Source of the DNA: Acidobacteriaceae bacterium
Lineage (GTDB): Bacteria; Acidobacteriota; Terriglobia; Terriglobales; Acidobacteriaceae
DNA length: 32,173 bases
NCBI GenBank assembly: GCA_030037705.1
Contig: JASHQE010000246.1
Location: 1 to 32,173 of the forward strand
Reading direction: 5' to 3'
The notes under the pieces are model-generated. The model had not been told where the DNA came from, made no database searches, and worked only from the letters and a program-made list of their open reading frames with translations. Both the position numbers and the translations under genes were made by a program. Positions within the stretch are counted from its first letter, which is position 1. Each line of letters opens with the position of its first letter. Positions 22,911-31,043 of the stretch are shown here, one piece after another.

Positions 22911-24627
22911 CAACGCCCGGTCTGCAAACAGCAGGGATGCCTTCCGTGCGCTGGCGGTGATTGTCCTCTACAAGATGGCTCCCAGCGAGTCAGCGGCCTT
23001 TCGATCGCTCGCCGCAGCGATCTCCGCTCTTCAGGGAAAAGAGAATCGTATCCAGATCTTGCTTTGCGACAACACTCCGGGAGAATGCATTCCGGGCCCG
23101 TTGCCGGAGGGAGTGCGCTATGAAGCAGCGGGGCAAAATGCGGGCCTCGCCTCTGCCTACAATCGCGCCCTGGCAATTGCGCGCAGCGAACACTACGCAT
23201 GGCTGCTGACATTGGATCAAGATACGACGCTTCCAGCGGACTATCTCTCCCGCATAAGTGAGCTCGCAGTCGCGTTGCAGGCCGACAGCCGGATCGCCGC
23301 CATTGTGCCGCAGCTTTTGGATGGAAACCAACGTCTCTCTCCCATGTCCGTCAAATTTTGGGGAACATCTTTCTTCTCCAAAGATTTTCGCGGCATGCCC
23401 AGAGGAGAAACACGTGCATTCAACTCGGCCTCTCTCTTTCGCGTCCGCGCACTGGAGGAGGTTGGGGCCTTCGATCCTCGTTTCTGGCTCGACTATGTGG
23501 ACGTCAATCTCTACCGGCAGCTCCACTTGCGGCGGAAGAAAGTCTATGTAGCTGGCGATATTGAAGTCCAGCACGAACTGTCTGTGATTCATCGCGCAGA
23601 TCTCGGCGTGGATCGCTTCCAAAATGTGCTGCAGGCAGAATCGGCCTTCTTCGATCTCTATGAAGATCCCTTACGGCGCATTTTCCTGAATGGCCGTCTT
23701 CTCGGCCGGCTTTGGCGACAGCGAAAGCGCGGAGACCGCCCTGCCATTCGTGAACTTACATGGGAAACGCTGAAGACGCGGCTTCTTCACTCAAGATTGC
23801 GAAGGATTCAAGAGTGGAACGCGGCAATGGATGAGCGGATACGCCACAGCACAGGCGCCGCAAACAGCGCGGAGCCCTCGGGAGAACGCCCGGCAATCTC
23901 CGTCTGCCTGGCAACTTATAACGGAGAGCCGTACATAAAAGCGCAAATCGAATCTATCCTCGGCCAGTTATCGGCTCGCGACGAGCTGGTCGTTGTGGAC
24001 GACGCCTCCAGCGACAGCACATGCGAAGTAATCGAGAATCTAGACCATCCGCTCATCCGCGTGAAACGGCACGCTGCCAATCAAGGAGTGTTGCGTTCGT
24101 TTGAAGAGGCCATTTGCTGTGCAGATGGAGAGATATTGTTCCTCTCAGACCAGGATGATCTTTGGACCGCAGACAAAGTTGCAACCATATTGCAAGCCTT
24201 CCATGAACGCCCCGATATAGACATCGTGGTATCGGATGCCGCCTTGATGGACCGTAACGGCAATCCCAGAGACGAGTCCTACTACGCGCAACGGGGCAAG
24301 TTCCGTTCCGGCGTCCTCGCTAATCTTGTCCATTGTTCGTATTTGGGATGCACGATGGCTTTGCGTCGCCGAATTCTCTCTAGAATCCTGCCATTTCCCG
24401 TGGGAGCCGATGTGTTTCACGATCTTTGGATCGGAACGGCAAATGCGCTTGCCGGCGGCAAAACCCTTTTCGTGGATCGTCCGCTGGTCCGATACCGGCG
24501 CCATGACGGAAACGCAACTGCGAATCGACGGCTTTCTCTCGGCAGAAAATTGCGGATACGATGGGACCTTTGTCGATCGTTACTTCAATTTTGGTTGCGT
24601 TCGCGCTCTCTCCCGCGCGTCTCATGA
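22903..24627 (+). CDS. Bifunctional protein with two tandem GT2 glycosyltransferase domains
   Basis: The ATG at 22903 has GGGAGA seven bases upstream and gives 574 residues; a longer frame is a shadow of the previous gene. The N-terminal half (about residues 15-260) is a rhamnosyltransferase-like GT-A domain with LDQDTT near 104-109 and a WLDYVDVN acceptor-side motif. A linker of about 60 residues follows. The C-terminal half (about 325-545) is a second GT2 domain with ISVCLATYNG, VVDDASSDST, and LSDQDDLW. Each domain has its metal-binding acidic motif, so both may be active, adding two sugars in succession in the cytoplasm. Its end is convergent with the Wzz-like gene, sharing a TCATGA overlap. 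Confidence 0.9.
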   Translation: MLDNARSANSRDAFRALAVIVLYKMAPSESAAFRSLAAAISALQGKENRIQILLCDNTPGECIPGPLPEGVRYEAAGQNAGLASAYNRALAIARSEHYAWLLTLDQDTTLPADYLSRISELAVALQADSRIAAIVPQLLDGNQRLSPMSVKFWGTSFFSKDFRGMPRGETRAFNSASLFRVRALEEVGAFDPRFWLDYVDVNLYRQLHLRRKKVYVAGDIEVQHELSVIHRADLGVDRFQNVLQAESAFFDLYEDPLRRIFLNGRLLGRLWRQRKRGDRPAIRELTWETLKTRLLHSRLRRIQEWNAAMDERIRHSTGAANSAEPSGERPAISVCLATYNGEPYIKAQIESILGQLSARDELVVVDDASSDSTCEVIENLDHPLIRVKRHAANQGVLRSFEEAICCADGEILFLSDQDDLWTADKVATILQAFHERPDIDIVVSDAALMDRNGNPRDESYYAQRGKFRSGVLANLVHCSYLGCTMALRRRILSRILPFPVGADVFHDLWIGTANALAGGKTLFVDRPLVRYRRHDGNATANRRLSLGRKLRIRWDLCRSLLQFWLRSRSLPRVS

Positions 24628-25899
24628 TCTTGCCGCGCGCGGCGATCGTTTGATTGTCCAGCTCCGCCGCACAAAATCCAGTTTGGCGTTCGCATCGGGA
24701 TCGTTGCGGACACGCGCGAGCGAGGTTTGCATGAAGGCGAGGAAAACGCTCAAAAGAAGTCCCAGACTCACGCCGGCTGCGACAATCAGAGCACGAGGCG
24801 GAAACGACTTCCGATCCGGAACAATGGCAGGATCGACAATCTGAATCAGCGCGCCTTCTTTCGCTTCGTCCAACTTGGCCAGTTCATATTGCCGGGCAAG
24901 AATTTCAAACAGAGTCTCGTAGTACTTCACGTCGCGATATTTCCGGACGTATTCAAGCCCGGCTTGCGGCACCATGCCTTTCGGCTGAATCAAACCTGCC
25001 GTTTCGTCGTCTTCGTTGCCGCCCAGCTTTGCAAGCTGCGCGCGCAATTCGCTCAGCCCCTGCTCGGCTTCAATCAGGTTTGCATTCTGATCGCCGGCAT
25101 AGGTGCGCATCATCTGGATTTGCACCTCCTTTGCCGCGATCTGCGCCCGCAACATTGCTGCGCTCTCAATGAGAGCGCGCGCCTGGCTATCGACCTGTAA
25201 CATCCCGGTCTTTTCTTCCGTTTCCTTCAGAGCCTCTTCGGCGTCCGCAAGCCTGTCTTTCGCCTGAACAAGCTGTTGCTCGAAGAACATCCTTCTTTGT
25301 GAAGCTTCGGTAATGGCAAGTCCTTGGGAGAGCTTGCGAAATTCCTCTACGTAGCCATTCGCCATCTCAGCCGCGCGCCGCGGGTCTTTGTCTTCGACCG
25401 AAATATGGATCAGATCGTCCTTCTCATTTGCTTTCACGTCAAAACGCTTTTCAAAGACCTTGCGCGCCTGCGAAAGATATTTGCAGTGATACTCCCGCAT
25501 CAACCCATAGCGCTCGATCATGGCATCTTCAACCACTTGACTGTGCAACATCGAGACGTACATATCGTTCGGAGTCTTAAGGCCCAGGGTTCCTTCTGCC
25601 AACGACGCCAGGCTGCCGAGATTGCCAAGCTGCGATGTCAGAGCCGAGCTCATGGACGAATTATGCTGGGGAGGCATGACCGTGATCTTCGATGTAAATC
25701 GCACCGGAAGCAGGAAAGCGAGCACCAGCGCCAGGATTGCGCAGCTCACGGTAACCTTCAGCATCATCCGGCGCCGGGCCGTTAGGAGCACAAGCAGATC
25801 GAGGACAGAGATCTCTTCCGCGTGCTCCTCGAAGGGAATCTCCCGCGAGTCGGCAGGCCGCGACTCAGGAGGCATGGAGACAGTTTTCAACGTGGGCAT
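24622..25899 (-). CDS. Wzz/GumC-type chain-length or export co-polymerase protein
   Basis: The 425-residue protein has a cytosolic tail, a first transmembrane helix near residues 47-67 (TVSCAILALVLAFLLPV), a long periplasmic region with coiled-coil segments (about 180-300), and a second helix near 375-395 (LIVAAGVSLGLLLSVFLAF). This two-helix layout is that of Wzz polysaccharide co-polymerases. The C-terminal tail is short and has no tyrosine-kinase domain, so any kinase must be separate. It would control polymer chain length with the flippase and polymerase nearby. The ATG at 25899 has a weak ribosome-binding site. The last six bases overlap the convergent double GT2 gene. Confidence 0.9.
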   Translation of the reverse strand: MPTLKTVSMPPESRPADSREIPFEEHAEEISVLDLLVLLTARRRMMLKVTVSCAILALVLAFLLPVRFTSKITVMPPQHNSSMSSALTSQLGNLGSLASLAEGTLGLKTPNDMYVSMLHSQVVEDAMIERYGLMREYHCKYLSQARKVFEKRFDVKANEKDDLIHISVEDKDPRRAAEMANGYVEEFRKLSQGLAITEASQRRMFFEQQLVQAKDRLADAEEALKETEEKTGMLQVDSQARALIESAAMLRAQIAAKEVQIQMMRTYAGDQNANLIEAEQGLSELRAQLAKLGGNEDDETAGLIQPKGMVPQAGLEYVRKYRDVKYYETLFEILARQYELAKLDEAKEGALIQIVDPAIVPDRKSFPPRALIVAAGVSLGLLLSVFLAFMQTSLARVRNDPDANAKLDFVRRSWTIKRSPRAARS

Positions 25900-26883
25900 A
25901 CGAATGTAATTGCCGTACCGGTCGAATTTTGCGATGAAGGAACGGTCATGGCGTTAGGACGCGAGCGGAATTGACAATGTCGTGAACCATTCGACAGATG
26001 AAGGACCGGCGAAAGATTCCCATACTTGTTGGACGCAGAAAGCATCTCTTCTTCACAGGCTGCATGGCCAATGAAAGCACGAAGGTTAAACAGGCCAAAA
26101 GACAAACTCCATGGGGCTAATATGCATCCCAATGCGAAGCACAGATTTTTACTCTCTCGGCTTAGATGAAAAATCGGCGGGATAAGTTGATCCGATGAAG
26201 CACTTTCTTCAAAGCCTCGAAAGAAGCTGATTCTAAATGGCGAAGGAAGAGCAATTTAGATTGCGTAACATTACCTTCTTACCGTTACTACTGCGCATGA
26301 AGAGAGCACGGTATTGGGAGGGCCTACTTGCACTTTGTGTGTATAGGACAGTTTGGGCCGGCGCGGTAGGATCATCTTAGTTCTTCGCTGGCGTGATGTG
26401 GCCGCAAAGCAAATCGGCCCCTGTTATGGAGAATCGCCGGCGAGCGATTTTAATCGGTTCGGAAGATGGGCGGCGGTGAAAGGGTGCGTTACTGCTGCAT
26501 TTTTCCGGATGGCCTCGGGGGAGGCCACTATAAGGTGGATCCGGGCCCGCATATTCTTAAAATAGGGCTCGGATCCGCCTATTCTTATCGAACCGACATC
26601 GCGTGATCGCGCTCATCCCAATATTTGAAACGCCTGCGCCTCGTTCGCGGCTATTCGAAGCATCAAATGGCTCCCTTCAAGCAGTTGCCTTCCCGCTTGG
26701 ATTTCTCGCGATTGTTCGGAATGCCGAGTCAGCCGCGCGTGAATTCATCCCATAGGAAAGCCCTCTCAGGCTTGCGCGAATCCTTTCCGGCGCAAAGCCA
26801 ATCCCATCGGGTATGATCTCTCTTGATGGCAATAGGCCTGCCATTCTCGCGGCAAAATCTTCAGCATCCCGAGGCATCTTGCG
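25900..26883. other. Gene-poor intergenic region
   Basis: About 980 bp separate the divergently transcribed Wzz-like and sorbosone-dehydrogenase-like genes. No frame here looks like a protein: the longest run of about 70 codons (26353-26565) has no family resemblance or good ribosome-binding site. The region must hold the promoters of both flanking genes, but no convincing -35/-10 pair was recognised. Two hairpins at 26511-26579 are the most ordered structure. A remnant of a decayed gene or an unrecognised small RNA is possible. Confidence 0.6.
26511..26579 (+). other. Two adjacent strong hairpins in the large intergenic region
   Basis: The first hairpin (26511-26526) has arms GGCCTC and GAGGCC around a GGGG loop. 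The second has 15-base arms, GGTGGATCCGGGCCC (26534-26548) and GGGCTCGGATCCGCC (26565-26579), with only two non-Watson-Crick positions. TATTCTTA occurs in its loop and again immediately after the stem (26580-26587), so it could act as a terminator-like end of a plus-strand transcript. No upstream plus-strand gene explains it. Confidence 0.5.
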
Positions 26884-28338
26884 ATGAAACTTTGTGGTCT
26901 GTCTGTATGTGGCGCCGCATTGGCTGGCGCTTTGCTTCCCTCCGGCTGGCTCTCTGCCCAGCAAGTCATCACCGGGCCTGCAGCTTTTGCTGACTGGAGC
27001 CAGCAGAAGCCGGGCACGATGCGCAAAATCACCGCGGCGGACCTGCCGGCGCCGTTCGCTACGGAATCGGTTGACAATGGCCCGCAGTTGATCAGCCGCC
27101 CCAGCAATGCGTGGCCCATAGCTCCGGCCGGATTCAAAGTAGAACTTTATGCCGGCGGCGACGCGGCCACTCCCATGCAGCGCTCCGATGACATCCGGAA
27201 GACCTATGGTCCGGCTTCGGGCACTTTCGTTATGCCGCGCGTCATCCACACCGCGCCGAATGGCGACCTGTTCGTCTCTGACTCGCAGGCGGGTTCCATT
27301 TTCGTTCTGCGCGGTGTCACGGCAGAAGGCAAAGTGGAGACGGTGAGCGAGTTCGCCAGCGGACTCGATCACCCCTTCGGAATTGCGTTCTATCCCGCCG
27401 GTCCGAATCCGCAATACATCTATGTCGGCACAGCCACCGAGATCGTCCGTTTCCCTTACAGATCCGGTGAGTTGAAAGCCGAGACCAACACTCCGCAAAC
27501 CATCGTCCCCGACATTCCGGGCTACGCTCAGTTGCGCGGCGGCGGCCACTGGACCCGCGACGTAGTCTTCTCGGCCGACGGCAAACATATGCTCGTCTCC
27601 GTAGGCAGCGGATCGAACATTGATGATCCCGATACGCATCCGCGGGAGTTCCATCGCGCCGATGTGCTTGCATACACGCCGGATGGAAAATTCGTCGAGG
27701 TCTACGCCTATGGCATCCGGAACTGCGTGGGCGAAGCGATCAATCCCACCACCGGGCAGCTCTGGTGCTCGACCAACGAGCGCGATGCGTTGGGCAACAA
27801 TTTGCCGCCCGATTACGTGACCCACATCGAAGAGGGCGGTTTCTATGGCTGGCCGTGGTATTACATCGGCGGCCATAAAGATCCCCGGCTTCCCGAGCCC
27901 TGCGCCGACGGCACGGGGGCGAATCCGCAGTTGACCGCTCCACTCTCCGAGTTGCAGGCCAAGAGCTGCAAGCGCGTCGATCTCTCCTCGAAAGTCCTCA
28001 CGCCCGACGTGCTCGTCCAGCCGCACATGGCTTCGCTCGACATGACCTTCTATCCGATGCACCAGCCGGGTTTCCCCGCGGAGTACGACGGATATGCCTT
28101 CGCTGCCGAACATGGATCATGGAACCGAGCCAGGCGCGGCGGGTATGAGGTCATCATGATCCCGGTAAAGGATGGCAAGGCCCTCGGCGAATATGAGGAC
28201 TTTCTCACCGGCTTCGTCACGGCGGAGGGTCAGGTATGGGGCCGGCCCGTGGGCGTGACTGTGGGCCATGACGGCGCACTCTACGTCACGGATGATGGCT
28301 CGCGCAGCGTGTGGCGCGTGGTGTACACCGGCAAGTAA
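26884..28338 (+). CDS. Exported sorbosone-dehydrogenase-like (PQQ-type) beta-propeller protein
   Basis: The 484-residue protein has a signal peptide (about 1-24, ending LSAQQ). The rest is a six-bladed propeller of the L-sorbosone/soluble glucose dehydrogenase type: GLDHPFGIAFY, HWTRDVVFSADGKHM, YAYGIRN, STNERD, FYGWPWYY, and AEHGSWNR near the end. Relatives bind PQQ and calcium and oxidise sugars or aldoses in the periplasm. The family is broad and many members have unknown substrates; PQQ binding is inferred. It stands alone, downstream of a large gene-poor region and 270 bp before the transhydrogenase gene; that 270-bp gap shows no gene or clear element. Confidence 0.87.
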   Translation: MKLCGLSVCGAALAGALLPSGWLSAQQVITGPAAFADWSQQKPGTMRKITAADLPAPFATESVDNGPQLISRPSNAWPIAPAGFKVELYAGGDAATPMQRSDDIRKTYGPASGTFVMPRVIHTAPNGDLFVSDSQAGSIFVLRGVTAEGKVETVSEFASGLDHPFGIAFYPAGPNPQYIYVGTATEIVRFPYRSGELKAETNTPQTIVPDIPGYAQLRGGGHWTRDVVFSADGKHMLVSVGSGSNIDDPDTHPREFHRADVLAYTPDGKFVEVYAYGIRNCVGEAINPTTGQLWCSTNERDALGNNLPPDYVTHIEEGGFYGWPWYYIGGHKDPRLPEPCADGTGANPQLTAPLSELQAKSCKRVDLSSKVLTPDVLVQPHMASLDMTFYPMHQPGFPAEYDGYAFAAEHGSWNRARRGGYEVIMIPVKDGKALGEYEDFLTGFVTAEGQVWGRPVGVTVGHDGALYVTDDGSRSVWRVVYTGK

Positions 28339-28608
28339 GCGCAAGACAAGCGGTCGCAGTCTTCCTGAAAATGCCGTACCTTATCCCGGAAGAGAACGGT
28401 TCTGCAAAGCATCGAACCAATCTCTGCCCTTCCAGTCCTCGTGGCCATCAACGATCCTGATTCACAATCGGACCACAGGTTACTATGGTAGCCTCCGGGT
28501 AGAGACGGTCCTGGTTCTGCGCGGAACCTTGGCCTGCATGTACAGACAACTCGCTCGACTGTCGCCAAAAACCGGATTTCACCATCGCCCTTCTGGAGAA
28601 ACACACGC

Positions 28609-30012
28609 ATGAGCGCCGTCAAGTATGACCTGATCGTCATCGGCTCCGGACCCGCCGGGCAGCGCGCCGCAGTGGCCGCGTCCAAGATGAACAAGCGCGT
28701 GGCGGTTGTGGAGGCGCGGTCTGTGGTGGGAGGTGTGTGCATCAACACAGGAACGATTCCCTCCAAGACCATGCGCGAAGCGGTGCTGCACCTCTCCGGC
28801 TATAACTATCGTTCGTTATATGGCATCAACTATCGTGTGAAAGAAAAAATCACCATGGCTGATCTGGCCTTCCGGGTGCAGGCGGTCATCAAGACAGAAG
28901 TCGACGTGACCGAGGCGCAGCTCTCGCGGAACGGCGTGGATGTCGTCCACGGCATCGCGCACTTTCTTGATCCGCACAAAATACATGTCGAGGGCCCGCA
29001 GGCTGACACCACGCTTGAAGCCGCAAGCATCATCATTGCCGTCGGCACCAAGCCGGCCTCTTCGCCCAAAGTGCCCATCAATGGCCGCACCATCGTCAAC
29101 AGCGATCAGATTCTGGATCTGCAAGAGCTGCCCCGCACACTGATCGTCGTCGGCGGAGGCGTGATTGGAGTGGAATACACCTGTATGTTCGCGGTTCTTG
29201 GTGTGCGGGTCACGCTCATTGAGAAACGCGATCGCCTGCTCGAGTTCGCTGACCGCGAGATCATTGAGGCCCTCAGCTATCATCTGCGCGACAGCCGCGT
29301 CACAATGCGATTAGGCGAAGAATTGGAGAGCGTGGAGGAGCCAACGCCGGGAACTGTCGTCGCTAATCTCATGAGCAAGAAGAAGGTCTCCGGCGATGCG
29401 CTGCTCTACGCCATCGGCCGGCAGGGCGCGGTTGAAGACCTGAACCTGGCCACAGCCGGCCTTGAGGCGGACGCCCGCGGGCGCATCGCCGTCGACGAGC
29501 ACTATAAGACCAAGTCAGACCACATTTATGCCGTGGGCGATGTCGTGGGCTTTCCCTCGCTGGCATCGGTCTCCATGGAGCAGGGACGCATCGCCGCCGC
29601 GTGGGCCTTTAACGACCAGGCCGCAACAACGAACCCCGGATTTTACCCGTATGGGATCTACACAATTCCCGAGATCAGTTTTATCGGCAAGACCGAAGAG
29701 CAGTTGACCGATGAGGACGTTCCCTACGAAGTCGGCATGGCCTATTATCGTGAGGTCGCCCGCGGCCAGATACGCGGCGACACAACCGGGCGATTGAAAT
29801 TGATCTTCCATCGTGATACGCGCAAGGTGCTGGGCATTCATATTATTGGCGAAGGCGCAGCGGAGCTGGTGCATATCGGCCAGGCGGTAATGACTCTCAA
29901 TGGCACGATGGATTACTTTATTGACACTGTGTTCAACTACCCCACGCTCGCCGAATGCTACAAGGTAGCGGCCTTCAATGGGCTGGGGCGGCTGCACCGG
30001 TATCAGGGATAG
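28609..30012 (+). CDS. sthA: Soluble pyridine nucleotide transhydrogenase (Si-specific)
   Basis: The 467-residue flavoprotein is of the disulfide-reductase superfamily. It has an N-terminal FAD-binding GSGPAGQRAAVAAS (12-25), then GGVCINTGTIPSK, where the second redox cysteine of lipoamide dehydrogenase (GCIPSK) is replaced by Thr. That loss distinguishes SthA, which transfers hydride between NADPH and NAD+ without a disulfide. The NAD(P)-binding site VVGGGVIGVEY is near 180, FAD-binding YAVGDVVGFP near 305, and the dimer domain is C-terminal. It balances NADPH and NADH in the cytoplasm. It is followed by the ROK gene after about 100 bp in the same direction. Confidence 0.92.
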   Translation: MSAVKYDLIVIGSGPAGQRAAVAASKMNKRVAVVEARSVVGGVCINTGTIPSKTMREAVLHLSGYNYRSLYGINYRVKEKITMADLAFRVQAVIKTEVDVTEAQLSRNGVDVVHGIAHFLDPHKIHVEGPQADTTLEAASIIIAVGTKPASSPKVPINGRTIVNSDQILDLQELPRTLIVVGGGVIGVEYTCMFAVLGVRVTLIEKRDRLLEFADREIIEALSYHLRDSRVTMRLGEELESVEEPTPGTVVANLMSKKKVSGDALLYAIGRQGAVEDLNLATAGLEADARGRIAVDEHYKTKSDHIYAVGDVVGFPSLASVSMEQGRIAAAWAFNDQAATTNPGFYPYGIYTIPEISFIGKTEEQLTDEDVPYEVGMAYYREVARGQIRGDTTGRLKLIFHRDTRKVLGIHIIGEGAAELVHIGQAVMTLNGTMDYFIDTVFNYPTLAECYKVAAFNGLGRLHRYQG

Positions 30013-30114
30013 GTTTTGGTACCGTCCGCATGGGAGAGCACGCAGGAGAGAAAGAACCGGCATGCGGACATTGCGGCAGCAAACAGCTCTCCGATCCCCT
30101 GAAAGGGGGCTTTT

Positions 30115-31011
30115 ATGACGGCCGCTATCGGCATCGTAATCACGGACTATATTGTGGCAGGACGGCTCGAAGAGCAGCGGCTGACGAACAAGGTGCTGCG
30201 GTATCCAACCGATCCGGAAGCTGTGGACCCGCTGACGGCGGTTCCCAGCGGCCAACTGGTCGAGATTCTGGCTACGCAAGCTGCAGCGCTTGCGGATGAA
30301 GGTGGACCGGTGGACGCAATCGGCGTGGCGGTTCCGGGCATCGTGCGGCACGGAGTCGTGGAAGATTCACCGAATCTGCCTCAAATCAAGGGAGCGCGCT
30401 TGGCGGAGGAGCTGAGCAAAGCCTTGGCGGAACGCGGAATCAAAACGTTGGTGCACGTCGTCAACGATGCCGACGCCATCGCCGCCAGCGTGGCCGCGAC
30501 CCACGGCCGATTTAACAAGCTGACCCGCGTATGGACGATCGGCAACGGCATCGGCTACGGCCGATGGCCGTACGTCGAAGGCGTATGGGAGGGCGGGCAC
30601 ATCACCGTTACGCTCGATCCCAAGGAACGCTACTGCGGCTGCGGCGGAGTCGGCCATCTTGAAGGCATCATGGGTCTGCGGGCCATGCGCATGCGCTTCC
30701 TCGATCTTGAGCCGGAGGAGGTCTTCGCCAACGCCAAGAAAGGCGACCAGCGCTGCCGCGAGTTTGTCGATCTGTGGCATCGCGCGCTGGCCGCGGCCAC
30801 GGCCTCTTTCATTCACCTTGCCGGGCCGGGAAAGTTCTACTTTACCGGGCACAACGTACGCTTCCTCGAATTGCCCCTGCTGCGCAGCCATCTGGAAACC
30901 ATGGTGCGCATGAGCCCGCTGCAAAGCTTTTCGCTGGAAGTGCTGCCTCCAGACGATGCGACCGCGCTTCTGGGCGCCGGCGTGAGCGCAATGCGCGCCC
31001 TGGCAGGCTGA
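30115..31011 (+). CDS. ROK-family protein with degenerate ATP-binding motifs
   Basis: The 298-residue protein has ROK landmarks: VGVAVPGIV-like AIGVAVPGIV near residue 65, NDADAIAAS with the catalytic Asp position near 120, WEGGHITV (the ExGH sugar/zinc region), and a CGCGGVGHLE zinc-knuckle-like motif where most ROK proteins have CxCGxxGCxE. At the N-terminus, the phosphate-binding DxGGT motif is absent: the segment reads IGIVITDY. The ATG at 30115 is fixed by an in-frame stop at 30100 and has a good AAGGGGG site, so no upstream exon is missing. It could be a sugar kinase with altered phosphate binding, a sugar-binding regulator without the HTH domain, or inactive. It is downstream of sthA. 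Confidence 0.8.
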   Translation: MTAAIGIVITDYIVAGRLEEQRLTNKVLRYPTDPEAVDPLTAVPSGQLVEILATQAAALADEGGPVDAIGVAVPGIVRHGVVEDSPNLPQIKGARLAEELSKALAERGIKTLVHVVNDADAIAASVAATHGRFNKLTRVWTIGNGIGYGRWPYVEGVWEGGHITVTLDPKERYCGCGGVGHLEGIMGLRAMRMRFLDLEPEEVFANAKKGDQRCREFVDLWHRALAAATASFIHLAGPGKFYFTGHNVRFLELPLLRSHLETMVRMSPLQSFSLEVLPPDDATALLGAGVSAMRALAG

Positions 31012-31043
31012 GGGCGCCTGGCGGTCCCGGCGGGTTTGCGATC

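Noticed and set aside
26353..26565. 70-codon plus-strand frame in the large intergenic region
   Set aside because: No ribosome-binding site, no family motif, and it runs into the hairpin; probably chance.
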